Shown here one piece after another: positions 1 through 9,561 of a stretch of DNA of 64,000 bases. The notes under the pieces were generated by a model, which saw only the letters and a program-made list of their open reading frames with translations, did no database searches and was not told the DNA's origin. Position numbers and translations under genes: made by a program. Source of the DNA: Paenibacillus nasutitermitis (GTDB taxonomy: Bacteria; Bacillota; Bacilli; Paenibacillales; Paenibacillaceae). The stretch spans positions 62,001 to 126,000 of the forward strand of contig NZ_BMHP01000007.1 of the NCBI RefSeq assembly GCF_014641075.1. Direction: 5' to 3'. Position 1 is the stretch's first letter, and the number at the start of each line of letters is the position of its first letter.

Positions 1-128
1 ACCGTATTCTCCCAATAGGCCTTATGTGCTATAGTGAATCTAGTAGAAAATGGTTACGGTAATTCATTAAGCTGCCATCCAGCAGAAGAAATGAATATAA
101 CTGCCGTCTTGGCGATTATATCCAGTTA

Positions 129-158
129 GGGCGGGGGAAGCGTTCTCCGTCCTTTTTT
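129..158 (+). terminator. possible terminator or attenuator in the leader
   Basis: An imperfect GC-rich stem (GGCGGGGGAA at about 130-139, TTCTCCGTCC at about 143-152) is followed at once by a run of six T. It lies about 70 bases before the start of the secreted protein gene at 230. It could end an upstream transcript or attenuate the leader. I recognise no riboswitch fold in bases 1-128. Confidence 0.35.
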
Positions 159-229
159 ATGTTTTTTGTGAGAAGGGCAGTTTTAAGTATCGCATATTGC
201 CAGCAAGTTGGGGGAGGAAGAGTCTGTTC

Positions 230-2626
230 ATGAAAAAAAAGAAACAAAAGTCATCCGGGCGTTTGAAGAACGCAGCCGGAAAAATGGCGGTAGCTGCGGC
301 GATCGTTCCTATGGTTATGTCTGTTCCGGCGCTGTCTGAAGCAGCCCCGGTTCCGGCAGGTCCTGCGGTGCAGCAGCAGATCAAGGATGTGCTTGCAGCC
401 CAGGCACCGGGGGCCATTCAGGCAGGCAAGAGTCTGAATGTGGATCTGCGCCATATATTCGATAATGCGGATCAGTTGATTTATACGGTTGTCGTACAGA
501 ATGGAAGCGTTGCCGATGTCAAGGTGATCAATGGCAATCTGCTTCAGATCGGATTGAAGAAAAAAGGCACAACGATGGTCGATCTTGCCGCGAGGTATCC
601 GAATGAGACGGCGGCTGTGCACCAGCGGTTCCGCTTGACTGTTGAAGCCAACGCGGGCCTGGACATGAATGGGGACGGAGTCACCGGCATTGATGACGTC
701 ATCTTGTATGCAAGAGCCTATCCCAATGCGTTTCAACGGACGGAGGATTTCCGGACACTGCTTCATGCTGCTGTTGAGAGCCGGATCGTTGAACCGAACA
801 GGGCTCCGGCAGCCGCTTCAACACCGCTTAGCGCGAGTGTGGCGAAAGGCTCGCAGCTTGTTCTGGATATGAATGATTATTTCAGCGATGAGGACGGCGA
901 TGCCCTCACTTATTCCCTTCAAGGACAGCCTGTCAGCGGCGGGATTGCGAGCCTGAATCTGGAGGGGGCCACCGGCCTGCTGACGATTGCGGGACTCACG
1001 CCAAGCGATCAGGCGTTAAACCTGCAGGTCACGGCAAGCGATGGGCAGTTGACCGCGGTACAACCACTTAGCGTATCGGTTACGGCAGGAGATGGCGGAA
1101 CCGGAGAACCACCGGTAGATCCTCCGGAGAATCATTTGCCAGTCGTAGACAATGCCCATAAGGTAGGCCTCAACAATGACGGGCATCTTTCATTGAGATC
1201 CTATCAGAATGCGGTTATTGATCTGTCGCAGGTGTTTACGGATGAGGATGGCGACGAGCTCGTCTATGCATTGGACGATAGCGAGCATTATTTCTTAAGC
1301 AGCACGCTGGAGTCGGGAGGTTTGCTGACGCTCCAGGCGGGCCAGCCTTCCGGAGGGCTTCCAAGCGGTGGCTATAATTATTCGCTGAATGTGAAAGCCA
1401 GTGATGACGACGGGAAGACCTGGGTGCCGTATACCATAGCCGTTTCGATTACGAATCAAGGCGGAGCCATCCCGGATCAGGAAGTTCCTGTCCACACCGT
1501 TCCGGTTGTTTCCACCCTGGATATTTCCAGTTATTTCGGTTTGGAAGAGGCACATAATTGGGAGATTCAAACTGAAAATTCCAATCCGGATGCCGTCAGC
1601 CTGGGAAGGACGGGAACGGTTCTGTCCCTGAAGGGAATTTCCGGCGGTTTTGCAGATATATCGGTTAAGGTCTCCGACGGCCATGGGGCAGCGGTAACGG
1701 ATTCCTTTCAGGTTGAAGCGCTTGCTCAAGTCATTGATATCGGACCGCAGTATATGAATGAAGATGAAGAAGTTCCATATACGAAAAATATTGATTTGAC
1801 GCAAATATTCCCGTATGCGGTTGACTTCAGAGTGAAGGAAAAGGGCCGTGGGGAAATTTATACGGTGCCCTCCATGTCGGACGATGAAGCATTTCCGAAC
1901 TGGTTTGACGCAGAGACGGCAAGGGATTTCACGGTAAACAGTTATTCCGATATGTCGACCAGCGTGATAATTGAAGCCAGAGACGCAGCCGGCATTTTGG
2001 AGCAATATACCATTGAATTATTGATTAACCATGCCCCGGAAATCATCGAACCTTATCATTTCAAGCCAGTTATTATTAAGAATGACGGCAATACCTTCAC
2101 GATAGACGCAGATGATTATTTTACTGATGAAGATGGGGATCTGCTTACTTACTTCGCCGAACTTGATACGGATGAAGGAGATGCATCCCTTGAAGTTATA
2201 TCCGTCAGCAACAACCTGATTACTCTAAAAGGTTTGCAGGAAGGTCAGTCCACACTGCTGCTCCATGCTGATGATTATCACCCCGGCGGGGTATCGGATA
2301 CTTATTATATGGATGTTATCGTGACAGATGCTGATGAAGTATTGGACGGATTTGAAGGGGAAAATGTGGAAGAAACTGTTGATCTTTCCTCCTATCTGGG
2401 TGACTGGACGGAGGAGGACATTACGGGTATAAGCCCTAGTTCGACCGGTGTCGTCGCTAATTCTTATTTGGTCGGTACGACACTCTATGTGAAAGCTTAC
2501 ACGATGAACGATCCTCTTTCCCACATCCCGATAGCCGGAAATGAGAAAATTCAGTATACCTTCTATAAAGGATCGGAATTCAAGACGGTTACTATATTTG
2601 TATATATACCAGAAGTCCCTCTTTAA
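230..2626 (+). CDS. secreted cadherin-like repeat protein with dockerin-like calcium loop
   Basis: A 798-residue exported protein. ATG 230 is chosen because GGGGGAGGAAG sits nine bases before it; an upstream in-frame ATG at 197 has no ribosome site. The N-terminus is lysine-rich, then hydrophobic with an Ala-rich cleavage region around residues 15-40, a typical Sec signal. At about residues 143-160 there is a DMNGDGVTGIDD loop, like one half of a type I dockerin. Three blocks with the motif DEDGD(A/E/L)LxY (about residues 220, 340 and 635) are typical of cadherin-like or Ig-like surface domains that bind calcium. I see no catalytic domain, SLH domain or LPXTG motif, so it is probably secreted or held non-covalently. 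The role is unknown; adhesion or matrix binding is an inference. Confidence 0.8.
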   Translation: MKKKKQKSSGRLKNAAGKMAVAAAIVPMVMSVPALSEAAPVPAGPAVQQQIKDVLAAQAPGAIQAGKSLNVDLRHIFDNADQLIYTVVVQNGSVADVKVINGNLLQIGLKKKGTTMVDLAARYPNETAAVHQRFRLTVEANAGLDMNGDGVTGIDDVILYARAYPNAFQRTEDFRTLLHAAVESRIVEPNRAPAAASTPLSASVAKGSQLVLDMNDYFSDEDGDALTYSLQGQPVSGGIASLNLEGATGLLTIAGLTPSDQALNLQVTASDGQLTAVQPLSVSVTAGDGGTGEPPVDPPENHLPVVDNAHKVGLNNDGHLSLRSYQNAVIDLSQVFTDEDGDELVYALDDSEHYFLSSTLESGGLLTLQAGQPSGGLPSGGYNYSLNVKASDDDGKTWVPYTIAVSITNQGGAIPDQEVPVHTVPVVSTLDISSYFGLEEAHNWEIQTENSNPDAVSLGRTGTVLSLKGISGGFADISVKVSDGHGAAVTDSFQVEALAQVIDIGPQYMNEDEEVPYTKNIDLTQIFPYAVDFRVKEKGRGEIYTVPSMSDDEAFPNWFDAETARDFTVNSYSDMSTSVIIEARDAAGILEQYTIELLINHAPEIIEPYHFKPVIIKNDGNTFTIDADDYFTDEDGDLLTYFAELDTDEGDASLEVISVSNNLITLKGLQEGQSTLLLHADDYHPGGVSDTYYMDVIVTDADEVLDGFEGENVEETVDLSSYLGDWTEEDITGISPSSTGVVANSYLVGTTLYVKAYTMNDPLSHIPIAGNEKIQYTFYKGSEFKTVTIFVYIPEVPL

Positions 2627-2642
2627 TTTTCGTAAAAGCATT

Positions 2643-2676
2643 AGGCCAACTATTCCGGTTGGTCTATTCTTTTTTA
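2643..2676 (+). terminator. rho-independent terminator
   Basis: AGGCCAAC and GTTGGTCT form an eight-base stem with one G-T pair and a six-base loop, followed by a T-rich run. It closes the secreted protein gene. Confidence 0.75.
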
Positions 2677-2704
2677 TATTAAATTTGAATTGGCAGGTGA
2701 AAAA

Positions 2705-4162
2705 GTGAATCAACCGGAGAATATGACGGAAAGACCCGCAAACGGTCTGAAGAGTCATCATGAGCCTGACGATATCCGTCTTGCGCTGGAGATGCGCGAG
2801 TACAAGCGGGCGGAGGAGCTGACCGTGCAGGTGCTGCAGGGGAACCGGCTGGCGGCACAGATCTGGGTGTACCTTGGCGAAGCGCTGCTTCACCAAGGCT
2901 GCGGCGATGCCGCGAGTCGGGCCTTCGAGCGGGCCTGGCTGCTGGATCCGCAGGCGCAATGGGTCGAAGCCGCGCACAAGGCGTTATCCGGGTTGCAGCG
3001 GGGGCCAGTGCGCAGGTCTGTGGACGCATTGCTGGATGTGAAGCCGGTAACGGTTGCGGCGGCGGTTATGGCGCGCAACGAGGCGCGCTGCATTGAACGG
3101 TGCGTGCAGAGTCTGATTCACGCGGTGGACGAGATCGTCATTATCGATTCCGGCTCTACGGACGGCACCGTGGAGCTGGTGGAGCATTTGCCCAAGGTCA
3201 GGGTCATTCGCAATATGCAGCTGCACGACGACTTTGCCGGTAAAAGAAACAGCGGACTGGCTCATCTCCAGAGCGACTGGGTGCTGTGGGTGGATGCGGA
3301 TGAGTGGTTGTTTGAGGAGGATGTCCAGGCTGTGAGGGAAGCCGCCTCTCTTTTTCATGAGAGCACCGAGCCGACCGTGTTGAATATTTGCCAGGTCAAT
3401 TATATCGCAGACCGCGAATCCCGGGACTATTCGCTGCCTCGCATGTTCCCGCTTCACCGCGATTTGCATTATTACGGCCGGGTGCATGAGCAGGTTGTCA
3501 TCCAAGGGCAGGATATGTATGCAGGCGGGATATCCAGGCAGGCGGTCCGCATCCGCCTGCATCATGACGGCTATGAGCCCGGTATTATGCAGCATAAGCA
3601 GAAGCTTGCGCGCAATCTTAAGCTGTTGCAGAAGGCGGTCGAGGAAGAACCCGGCAACCCGGGCTGGCTGTTGTTCTACGGGCGGGAAACATTGGGCTCC
3701 GGGGATACGGACAAGGCTCTTGAACTGTTTGTGGAGGCGGAGCGGGCCGCGCAGGACACACCGAACTTCGGCAGGCTGAGCGAGGTGCTGATGTTCATGA
3801 ACCGGATTTATATGAGCCGGAAGGATTATGATTCGGCGGAAGCAGTCTGTATGCGGGCGATTCAGGCGGACAGCCAATTCCCGGATGCCCGCTACCATCT
3901 GGCCCAGGCGCAGATGCGCAAGGCGGTCGCCCTGCTGCAGGCTGCCGAGCAGAATCTGAAGCAGTCCAAGGCGGGCTTTCAGACCTATCGGGGCAATGTT
4001 ACGGCTGATGCCAGCATATTGGATTGGAGAGCTGATCTTTCACTGGCGGATCTTGCCGCTCTGACGGGGAAGACGGCGGAAGCCAAGGCGCGTTACGGGA
4101 AGATTGCACGGAGGCATCCGGAGCTGGAGAAGGTGAAGAGGAAGCTTGCGCGGATGGAATAG
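2705..4162 (+). CDS. family 2 glycosyltransferase with TPR repeats
   Basis: A 485-residue cytosolic protein. GTG 2705 is preferred because AGGTGA lies four bases upstream; TTG 2690 in the same frame lacks a ribosome site. After a short N-terminal TPR-like region (to about residue 100) comes a GT-A glycosyltransferase domain starting near residue 119. It shows AAVMARNEARC, a DSGSTDGT nucleotide-binding turn and WVDADEW in the DxD position. The C-terminal third is helical and TPR-like. This order is typical of SunS-like and other Firmicute glycosyltransferases that glycosylate proteins or peptides. The acceptor is unknown. It is preceded by the terminator of the secreted repeat protein and is probably transcribed alone. 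Confidence 0.85.
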   Translation: MNQPENMTERPANGLKSHHEPDDIRLALEMREYKRAEELTVQVLQGNRLAAQIWVYLGEALLHQGCGDAASRAFERAWLLDPQAQWVEAAHKALSGLQRGPVRRSVDALLDVKPVTVAAAVMARNEARCIERCVQSLIHAVDEIVIIDSGSTDGTVELVEHLPKVRVIRNMQLHDDFAGKRNSGLAHLQSDWVLWVDADEWLFEEDVQAVREAASLFHESTEPTVLNICQVNYIADRESRDYSLPRMFPLHRDLHYYGRVHEQVVIQGQDMYAGGISRQAVRIRLHHDGYEPGIMQHKQKLARNLKLLQKAVEEEPGNPGWLLFYGRETLGSGDTDKALELFVEAERAAQDTPNFGRLSEVLMFMNRIYMSRKDYDSAEAVCMRAIQADSQFPDARYHLAQAQMRKAVALLQAAEQNLKQSKAGFQTYRGNVTADASILDWRADLSLADLAALTGKTAEAKARYGKIARRHPELEKVKRKLARME

Positions 4163-4174
4163 AGGCACACAAAG

Positions 4175-4203
4175 AAACTGCCGCAATTTTGCGGCAGTTT
4201 TTC
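4175..4203. terminator. bidirectional terminator between convergent genes
   Basis: A perfect twelve-base stem, AAACTGCCGCAA with TTGCGGCAGTTT, has a two-base loop and flanking A and T runs. It serves the glycosyltransferase gene on the plus strand and probably the Lpl-type transport operon on the minus strand. Confidence 0.85.
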
Positions 4204-4217
4204 ACTATCGGCACCCC

Positions 4218-5150
4218 TCACCCCTTCACCGAACCGATCATCATCCCCTTCACAAAAAAACGCTGTAAGAACGGATACAGCGCCAATACCGGCAGGCTGG
4301 CGACCATGATGAGCGCATATTTGATCAGCTCTGCATAGCGCTGGGCCTCGACGATAGATTCGGGGTCCACGACGGCGTCGGAGCCGTGGGCTGACATCTG
4401 GCTGGCGATCAGGATGCTGCGGAGGATCAATTGCAGCGGATACAGCTCCGAGCTCTGCAGGTAGATCAGCGCGCTGAAGAATGAGTTCCATTGGGACACG
4501 GCGGTGAACAGTGCCATGACCGCGATGATCGGCGTGGAGAGCGGGATCACCATGCTGAAGAAGTAGCGGAAGGTCGAGCAACCATCTACCTTGGCCGACT
4601 CATACATCTCCTCCGGCAGCGTGTTCTGGAAGAATGTCCGGATGACGATGACGTAATAGGCCGATGCGGCGCTGGGCACGAACAGAGCCCAGATGGTATC
4701 TACCATCCCTAAATTTTTGACTATCATATACGTCGGAATCATTCCTCCGCTGAAGAACATGGTGAACACAATGAGCAGCATGAGCATGTTGCGTCCTGCC
4801 AGCTCTTTACGCGATAAGGCATAACCCCCGGGAATCATAATCGCCAAGCTGATGGCAACATTCAGTACGGTATAGAGGATGGTATTCCCGTAACCTCTCC
4901 ATACGTCATTATTGTTGAGGATGATGCGGTATCCTTCCATCGTGAACCCCTTGGGCCAGAAGCTGACATTCCCGGAATTGACCGCTGTCGGCTCGCTGAA
5001 GGAGGAGATAACGATGAAATACAGAGGATAAAGAATAATTAAGAAAATAACAGACAGGATTGTATAGTTGCACAGGTCAAATATTTTATCGGCACGGGAT
5101 CGGGGGATCCTGGCTGTATGGTCTGTCGTATCTGCAGTAGCCACAGGCAT
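4218..5150 (-). CDS. CUT1 ABC importer permease, LplC-like
   Basis: A 310-residue inner-membrane permease with about six hydrophobic segments, starting near residue 28. The EAA-loop region reads LPEEMYESAKVDGCSTFRYF, where the CUT1 family usually has EAA...DGA; this loop docks on the ATPase. The long tail ending MMIGSVKG is typical of the LplC/YtcP group. It is the third gene of a binding protein-permease-permease operon and lies six bases after its partner. No ATPase gene is present, so a shared MsmX-type ATPase is expected. The substrate is probably an oligosaccharide but cannot be read from sequence. Confidence 0.9.
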   Translation of the reverse strand: MPVATADTTDHTARIPRSRADKIFDLCNYTILSVIFLIILYPLYFIVISSFSEPTAVNSGNVSFWPKGFTMEGYRIILNNNDVWRGYGNTILYTVLNVAISLAIMIPGGYALSRKELAGRNMLMLLIVFTMFFSGGMIPTYMIVKNLGMVDTIWALFVPSAASAYYVIVIRTFFQNTLPEEMYESAKVDGCSTFRYFFSMVIPLSTPIIAVMALFTAVSQWNSFFSALIYLQSSELYPLQLILRSILIASQMSAHGSDAVVDPESIVEAQRYAELIKYALIMVASLPVLALYPFLQRFFVKGMMIGSVKG

Positions 5151-5156
5151 TCCCTC

Positions 5157-6122
5157 CTAGAACAAGCTTTGCTGCTTCATTTTTTTGGCCAGTTGGTTCG
5201 TCAGGATCAGCAGCGTGAAGTTGATAAGATTATCGAATAGTCCGATCGCTGCCGAATAGCTGTACTGCGCACCGACGAGGCCGGTTTTGTACACGTAGGT
5301 CTGGATGACCTCGGAAGAATCGATATTCAGGGAGTTCTGCATGAGCAGTACCTTCGCGAAGCCGATGGAGGCAAAATGTCCCATCTTCAGAATGAGCATG
5401 ATCATAATGACGGGCATAATGGTCGGCACATCGATATGACGCACCCTCTGAAATTTATTGGCCCCGTCCATGATCGCGGCTTCGTGCAGCTGCGGGTCCA
5501 CAGCGGTCAGGGCAGCCAGATAGATAATGGCGCTCCAGCCCATGGTCTGCCAAATCTCCGAGATGATGTAGACCGATTTGAACCAGCCGGCCTCCCCGAA
5601 GAAATTGATCCGTTCACCGCCGAAGAAGGCGATGATGTTATTCGCCATCCCGGTCCGGGGATTCAGGAAAATAAACAGCATGCCGACCAGGACCACCGTC
5701 GATATAAAGTGGGGAGCGTAGGTCACGGTCTGCACCCATTTCTTGAACCGAAGCTGTGTGACCTGGTTCAGCATAAGGGCGAAGATGACGGCAATCGGAA
5801 AACCGAAGATCAGATCGTACAGATTAAGCAGCATCGTGTTCTTCAGGGTGTTCCAGAACTGATAGGACTGGAAGAAGCGTTCAAAATGCTCGAAGCCTGC
5901 CCACGCGCTTCCCCAGATACCATCGGCGGCCCGAAAATCCTTGAAGGCAATTTGAAGCCCGTACATGGGCGCATACTGAAAGACGGCGAAATGCAGGAGG
6001 AGTGGCAGCAGCAGAACATAGAGCTGCCAGTTGCGGATGATCCGCAGCCACAGCGAAGCTGTGTTCGGCCGAAGCCCCCGCTCCGGATTGGCAAGCGGCG
6101 GCCGTTCCAATTTGGTGTTCAT
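5157..6122 (-). CDS. CUT1 ABC importer permease, LplB-like
   Basis: A 321-residue membrane protein with an N-terminal transmembrane helix after about 28 residues and five further segments. The ATPase-coupling loop contains QLHEAAIMDGANKFQRVRHI, the EAA motif with DGA. LplB/YteP-type permeases share the opening pattern with WQLYVLLLPLLLHFAVFQY. It lies between the lipoprotein gene upstream (15 bases) and the second permease, so the three genes are probably cotranscribed from the divergent region at 7752-8085. Confidence 0.9.
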   Translation of the reverse strand: MNTKLERPPLANPERGLRPNTASLWLRIIRNWQLYVLLLPLLLHFAVFQYAPMYGLQIAFKDFRAADGIWGSAWAGFEHFERFFQSYQFWNTLKNTMLLNLYDLIFGFPIAVIFALMLNQVTQLRFKKWVQTVTYAPHFISTVVLVGMLFIFLNPRTGMANNIIAFFGGERINFFGEAGWFKSVYIISEIWQTMGWSAIIYLAALTAVDPQLHEAAIMDGANKFQRVRHIDVPTIMPVIMIMLILKMGHFASIGFAKVLLMQNSLNIDSSEVIQTYVYKTGLVGAQYSYSAAIGLFDNLINFTLLILTNQLAKKMKQQSLF

Positions 6123-6137
6123 GTTATCGACCGTCCT

Positions 6138-7751
6138 TTATTTTTTCTCCAGATTCGCCTTGTTGGTGTCATAGCCATCCTGATAGACCTTGGCATATTC
6201 GCTCAGGCCCATCTTGTTCAGCGTCTCCAGATAACTGTCCCATTCCTGGTCGATGCCGCCCTTGGCCACCCACTTGGCTTCCATCTTGTCCGTATAGGCT
6301 TTAATATCCGTCTGATAACGTTCGATACTCTTGAACTGCGTATCCGTGAACATAATGTTCGGGAATACCCAAGGCTTCATATACGGAATCTGGGCTTCAT
6401 ACCATTCATCAAAGTCAGGATCGAGCTGGCCGGGCTCGGGTGCCGGAAGAACCTGCTTGTCGCGCAGTTCCTGGGAGAAGCCGTAGACAAAATCGTTGTA
6501 AGGGGTCTCCTTGACCTTCCACTCGCCGGCCGTGAAATTTTCCGGGTTCGGGATCGTATCATAGGTGCCGTTGTCCAATTTCTTCAAACGGTTCGGGCCT
6601 TCGCGCAGCTTCATCGACATCTCGGGCTCATAAGCCCGGTCTACCCATCTCATTGTAGCCTCGGGATACTTATTGGCCTTCGTGATGACGAGCATGCCCG
6701 GGGTCATCTGCAAATTGTTGCGGGGAGTAATCTGGTGTCCGCCCGGTCCGACCAACGGAATCATAGGCGAGCCGTAATCCCAGCGGTATTCCGCATTGGT
6801 AATCTGGTCCGCGCTCCAGGCGAAAAAGGCACCGACCGACGCCTGCTTGCTGGAGGAGATCTTGGCGATTAGCTGGGTGGAGTTCTGCGTCATGGTATCG
6901 GGGTCGATCAATCCTTTTTGATAGAGCGAGCTCAGATACTTGACGGTATTCTTGAATTCCTCCGTGGCTCTTACGAACACGACCTTGTCGTCCTGCACGA
7001 TAAAGCTCTCGTCGATTGTATTAAAGGAGCCGAACAGGTAACCGAGACCATATTGAGCGTCGCCATAGACGCCGGTCAGCGGGATTTCATTATTCGGATT
7101 GCCGTCGCCATCCATATCCCGCTCTTTGAAGGCTTCCAGCACCTTCATCAATTCCTCGGTCGTCTTCGGCATATCCATGCCGATCTTCTTCAGCCATTCC
7201 TTGTTGATCCACAGCGTATTGCCGTCGGCATGCTTATATTCCGACATGTTGGCCAGCGGCAGAGAGTAGATATGCCCGTCGGGAGCCGTAATCGCCTGCC
7301 TGACCTCAGGATAGCTATCCAGAAAATTTGTTAAGTTCGGAGCATACTTCCCGATCAGATTCTCCAGCGGAATGAACATCCCGTCGGCTCCTCCCGTAAC
7401 CACTTGAGAGCTGCTGAGCTTGAGCAGCACGTCGGGCAGGTCGCCGCTGGCAATGATCAGATTCCGCTTCGTGGTCCAATCAGTCCCCGGCGTGAGATTC
7501 CAGTTGATGCTCACATTCGTCCCCGCGTTGATCTCTTTGATCGTTTCGAGTTCATTCCATTTGGTTCCCGTTCTTTCATCGTAGGTGCCGGCTATGGTCA
7601 GCGTAATCGGCTGATCGACAATCGGCAGACCCGTCTCATGGAAATTCGCTGACGCTTTCTTCGAGTCTCCGTCTTCGGAGCAGCCTGCCAGCAGCAGGAC
7701 TGTACTTAATATTACGGTGATTAAACGTGCAGGTTTGTTGCGCATCTTCAC
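6138..7751 (-). CDS. LplA-like sugar-binding lipoprotein
   Basis: A 537-residue extracellular solute-binding lipoprotein. GTG 7751 is chosen because GGAGGAA ends six bases before it; ATG 7745 is the next option and ATG 7784 lies upstream of the ribosome site. A signal peptide ends in the lipobox LLAGC with Cys24 as the lipidated residue. The rest matches the large binding proteins (about 500-550 residues) that pair with LplB/LplC permeases, including a DMDGDGNPNNEIPL loop that probably binds calcium. It is the first gene of the importer operon and probably determines its specificity. Confidence 0.9.
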   Translation of the reverse strand: MKMRNKPARLITVILSTVLLLAGCSEDGDSKKASANFHETGLPIVDQPITLTIAGTYDERTGTKWNELETIKEINAGTNVSINWNLTPGTDWTTKRNLIIASGDLPDVLLKLSSSQVVTGGADGMFIPLENLIGKYAPNLTNFLDSYPEVRQAITAPDGHIYSLPLANMSEYKHADGNTLWINKEWLKKIGMDMPKTTEELMKVLEAFKERDMDGDGNPNNEIPLTGVYGDAQYGLGYLFGSFNTIDESFIVQDDKVVFVRATEEFKNTVKYLSSLYQKGLIDPDTMTQNSTQLIAKISSSKQASVGAFFAWSADQITNAEYRWDYGSPMIPLVGPGGHQITPRNNLQMTPGMLVITKANKYPEATMRWVDRAYEPEMSMKLREGPNRLKKLDNGTYDTIPNPENFTAGEWKVKETPYNDFVYGFSQELRDKQVLPAPEPGQLDPDFDEWYEAQIPYMKPWVFPNIMFTDTQFKSIERYQTDIKAYTDKMEAKWVAKGGIDQEWDSYLETLNKMGLSEYAKVYQDGYDTNKANLEKK

Positions 7752-8085
7752 AATCCGTTCCTCCTCAAGGAATGTTTTGATCATCGGCTACATACTGGAA
7801 AGGCGCTTACACACACATGTTAGCAACCGCCAGATAGGGAGTCCATGCACGTTCTTTTACCGCACATGCATTTTGTTTCAGTTCGGATGCGAAGGCAGGC
7901 TGGAAGTGCAACAAAAGCTCAGCGGCTGAAACAAAGTGCATCCCGAATGAAGGATTACTGCATGTTCAGGCAGGTTTCCCCTTCGTATAATGGGAACCAA
8001 ACAAGACTTCAAGCCCGCCGCTAAGGCATGAACCTGCCGTATTCGGCTGAGGCTCGAAAGTTCAATCAGAAAGCAGGGAACACAT
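7752..8085. other. divergent intergenic region
   Basis: There is no gene in these 334 bases between the Lpl-type operon and the FAD oxidoreductase gene. They hold a widely spaced 15-bp inverted repeat (7867-7939) and a TATAAT hexamer at 7986-7991 suited to rightward transcription. Promoters for both directions must lie here. Confidence 0.6.
7867..7939. promoter_or_regulatory. 15-bp inverted repeat, candidate operator
   Basis: TGCATTTTGTTTCAG at 7867-7881 is matched by CTGAAACAAAGTGCA at 7925-7939, its reverse complement with one mismatch. The 43-base gap suits two regulator sites in opposite orientation better than a terminator hairpin. It sits between two divergent transcription units. The AraC protein at 11603-12418 is one candidate regulator. 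Confidence 0.45.
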
Positions 8086-9492
8086 ATGGAGAGACAAACG
8101 GTAAGAGAAGTTATTCGTACACAAGTGCTTGTCCTTGGCGGCGGATCGGGCGGGGTTGGTGCGGCAATCGCCTCCGCCCGTGAAGGCGCGGAGACGATCA
8201 TCGTGGACCGGCAGGGATTTCTGGGCGGAAATATGACTATCGGCCTGCCGCTGCTGGCCTTCCTCGATGCTCAGGGGCGCCAGGTAACCGGAGGCTTGCC
8301 CCAGGAAATCGTCGACCGGCTGATCGAGCTTGGCGGCGCCTTCGGTCACCGGGAGTGTCCGCTGCACAACTCCACGACGGTGATTGATCCCAGCTTAATG
8401 AAGATCGTCATTTTCGAAAAAATCAAAAAATATGGCGTACAGCCTCTGCTGCATTGCGAAATTATCGGGACGCATGTGGAAAACGGCGAATTAAAATCCG
8501 TTCTTTTAAAAGGCAAGGGCAGGGAAATCGAAGTATTCGCCGATGTCTTCATCGACGCAACCGGGGATGGAGACGTGGCTTATATGGCGGGAGCGGAATT
8601 CGAGAAGGGGCAATTCGCCAATGGCGAAACCCAGCCTCCTACCTTAATGTTTACCATTGGCGGCTTCGATCTGAAGCGGTTTATGGATTTTCTGGAAGAG
8701 AACCCAGAGGAGCTGAAGCACGGATCTTCTATGAAAATTCGTCCCGGCTACACGGCAGAGTTCCTTCGGGCGAGTGAAAATCATGTGTTTGTCGGCTTGA
8801 AGAATACCATCTCCAGGCTGCGGGAAGAAGGCAAGTGTCCGATCAGCCGCGATACGATCATTTATATCAATTTGCCAAGAGAGGGGCATATCGCCCTGAA
8901 TTGCATCCGCATTCTTAACTTCGACGGAACGAAGGTGGAAGAGCTGAGCCGGGGAGAGATCGAATCCCATCTGCAGGTGCTGCCGCTGATGAACATGCTG
9001 CAGGAACATATTCCGGGCTTTGAGAATATTTTTCTGTCTTCAATTGCGCCTTTCTTGGGTATTCGCGAAACCCGCCGTATTCTGGGCAAGCAAATGATCC
9101 GTGAGGACGCAGCGGTCAATGGGGTCATTCCGGAGGACACGATTGCTCTGGGCTCCTATATTATTGACATTCATAGCGGCTCGGGCGATTCCACGATCAT
9201 CAAGTCGCTTGCGGGACCGTATGGCCTCACATATGGGGCGACGATTGCCAAGGACGTCAGACGGCTGATGCTGAGCGGACGTTGTATCAGCGTTGATCCC
9301 GTCGTGTTCGGTTCCTCCCGCGTCATGCCTACCTGCATGGCGGTTGGCGAAGGCGTGGGGATTGGGGCGGCCTTGGCTGTACAACAGCATGTGGCCCCGG
9401 AGGATGTGGATGTTCAGCTGATCAGACAGAAGCTGCGGAAGCATGGAGCCATTCTTTCGCTGGAGGATGCGGCTGCAACGAGTGCAACGTAG
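8086..9492 (+). CDS. FAD-dependent oxidoreductase
   Basis: A 468-residue flavoprotein of the FAD_oxidored (PF12831) type. The N-terminal Rossmann motif GGGSGGVGAAIASAREG begins near residue 17 and is followed by GFLGGNMT. A second FAD contact, IDATGDGDVAY, occurs near residue 160, and RETRRILG near residue 325 is typical of this family. Members often accompany carbohydrate transporters, but the substrate is not predictable. A metallo-beta-lactamase-fold gene and a phosphatase gene follow in the same direction, suggesting a small operon whose first promoter lies in the divergent region upstream. Confidence 0.88.
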   Translation: MERQTVREVIRTQVLVLGGGSGGVGAAIASAREGAETIIVDRQGFLGGNMTIGLPLLAFLDAQGRQVTGGLPQEIVDRLIELGGAFGHRECPLHNSTTVIDPSLMKIVIFEKIKKYGVQPLLHCEIIGTHVENGELKSVLLKGKGREIEVFADVFIDATGDGDVAYMAGAEFEKGQFANGETQPPTLMFTIGGFDLKRFMDFLEENPEELKHGSSMKIRPGYTAEFLRASENHVFVGLKNTISRLREEGKCPISRDTIIYINLPREGHIALNCIRILNFDGTKVEELSRGEIESHLQVLPLMNMLQEHIPGFENIFLSSIAPFLGIRETRRILGKQMIREDAAVNGVIPEDTIALGSYIIDIHSGSGDSTIIKSLAGPYGLTYGATIAKDVRRLMLSGRCISVDPVVFGSSRVMPTCMAVGEGVGIGAALAVQQHVAPEDVDVQLIRQKLRKHGAILSLEDAAATSAT

Positions 9493-9561
9493 CCGCTTTC
9501 GCAGGCGGAGCAGCGTTTAATACATCTTTTCTCAAACTTATATAAGCAGGAGGCGGTCCCT

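Noticed and set aside
1..128. riboswitch upstream of the first gene
   Set aside because: I could not match it to any known aptamer core; only the later hairpin with T run is evident.
5376..6872. 498-codon open frame on the plus strand
   Set aside because: It lies antisense to two clear ABC importer genes, has no ribosome site, and its His/Arg/Gly-rich translation looks like a shadow frame.
7796..7811. possible cre site (TGGAAAGGCGCTTACA)
   Set aside because: It has extra bases relative to the 14-bp consensus and lacks correct spacing of the halves.
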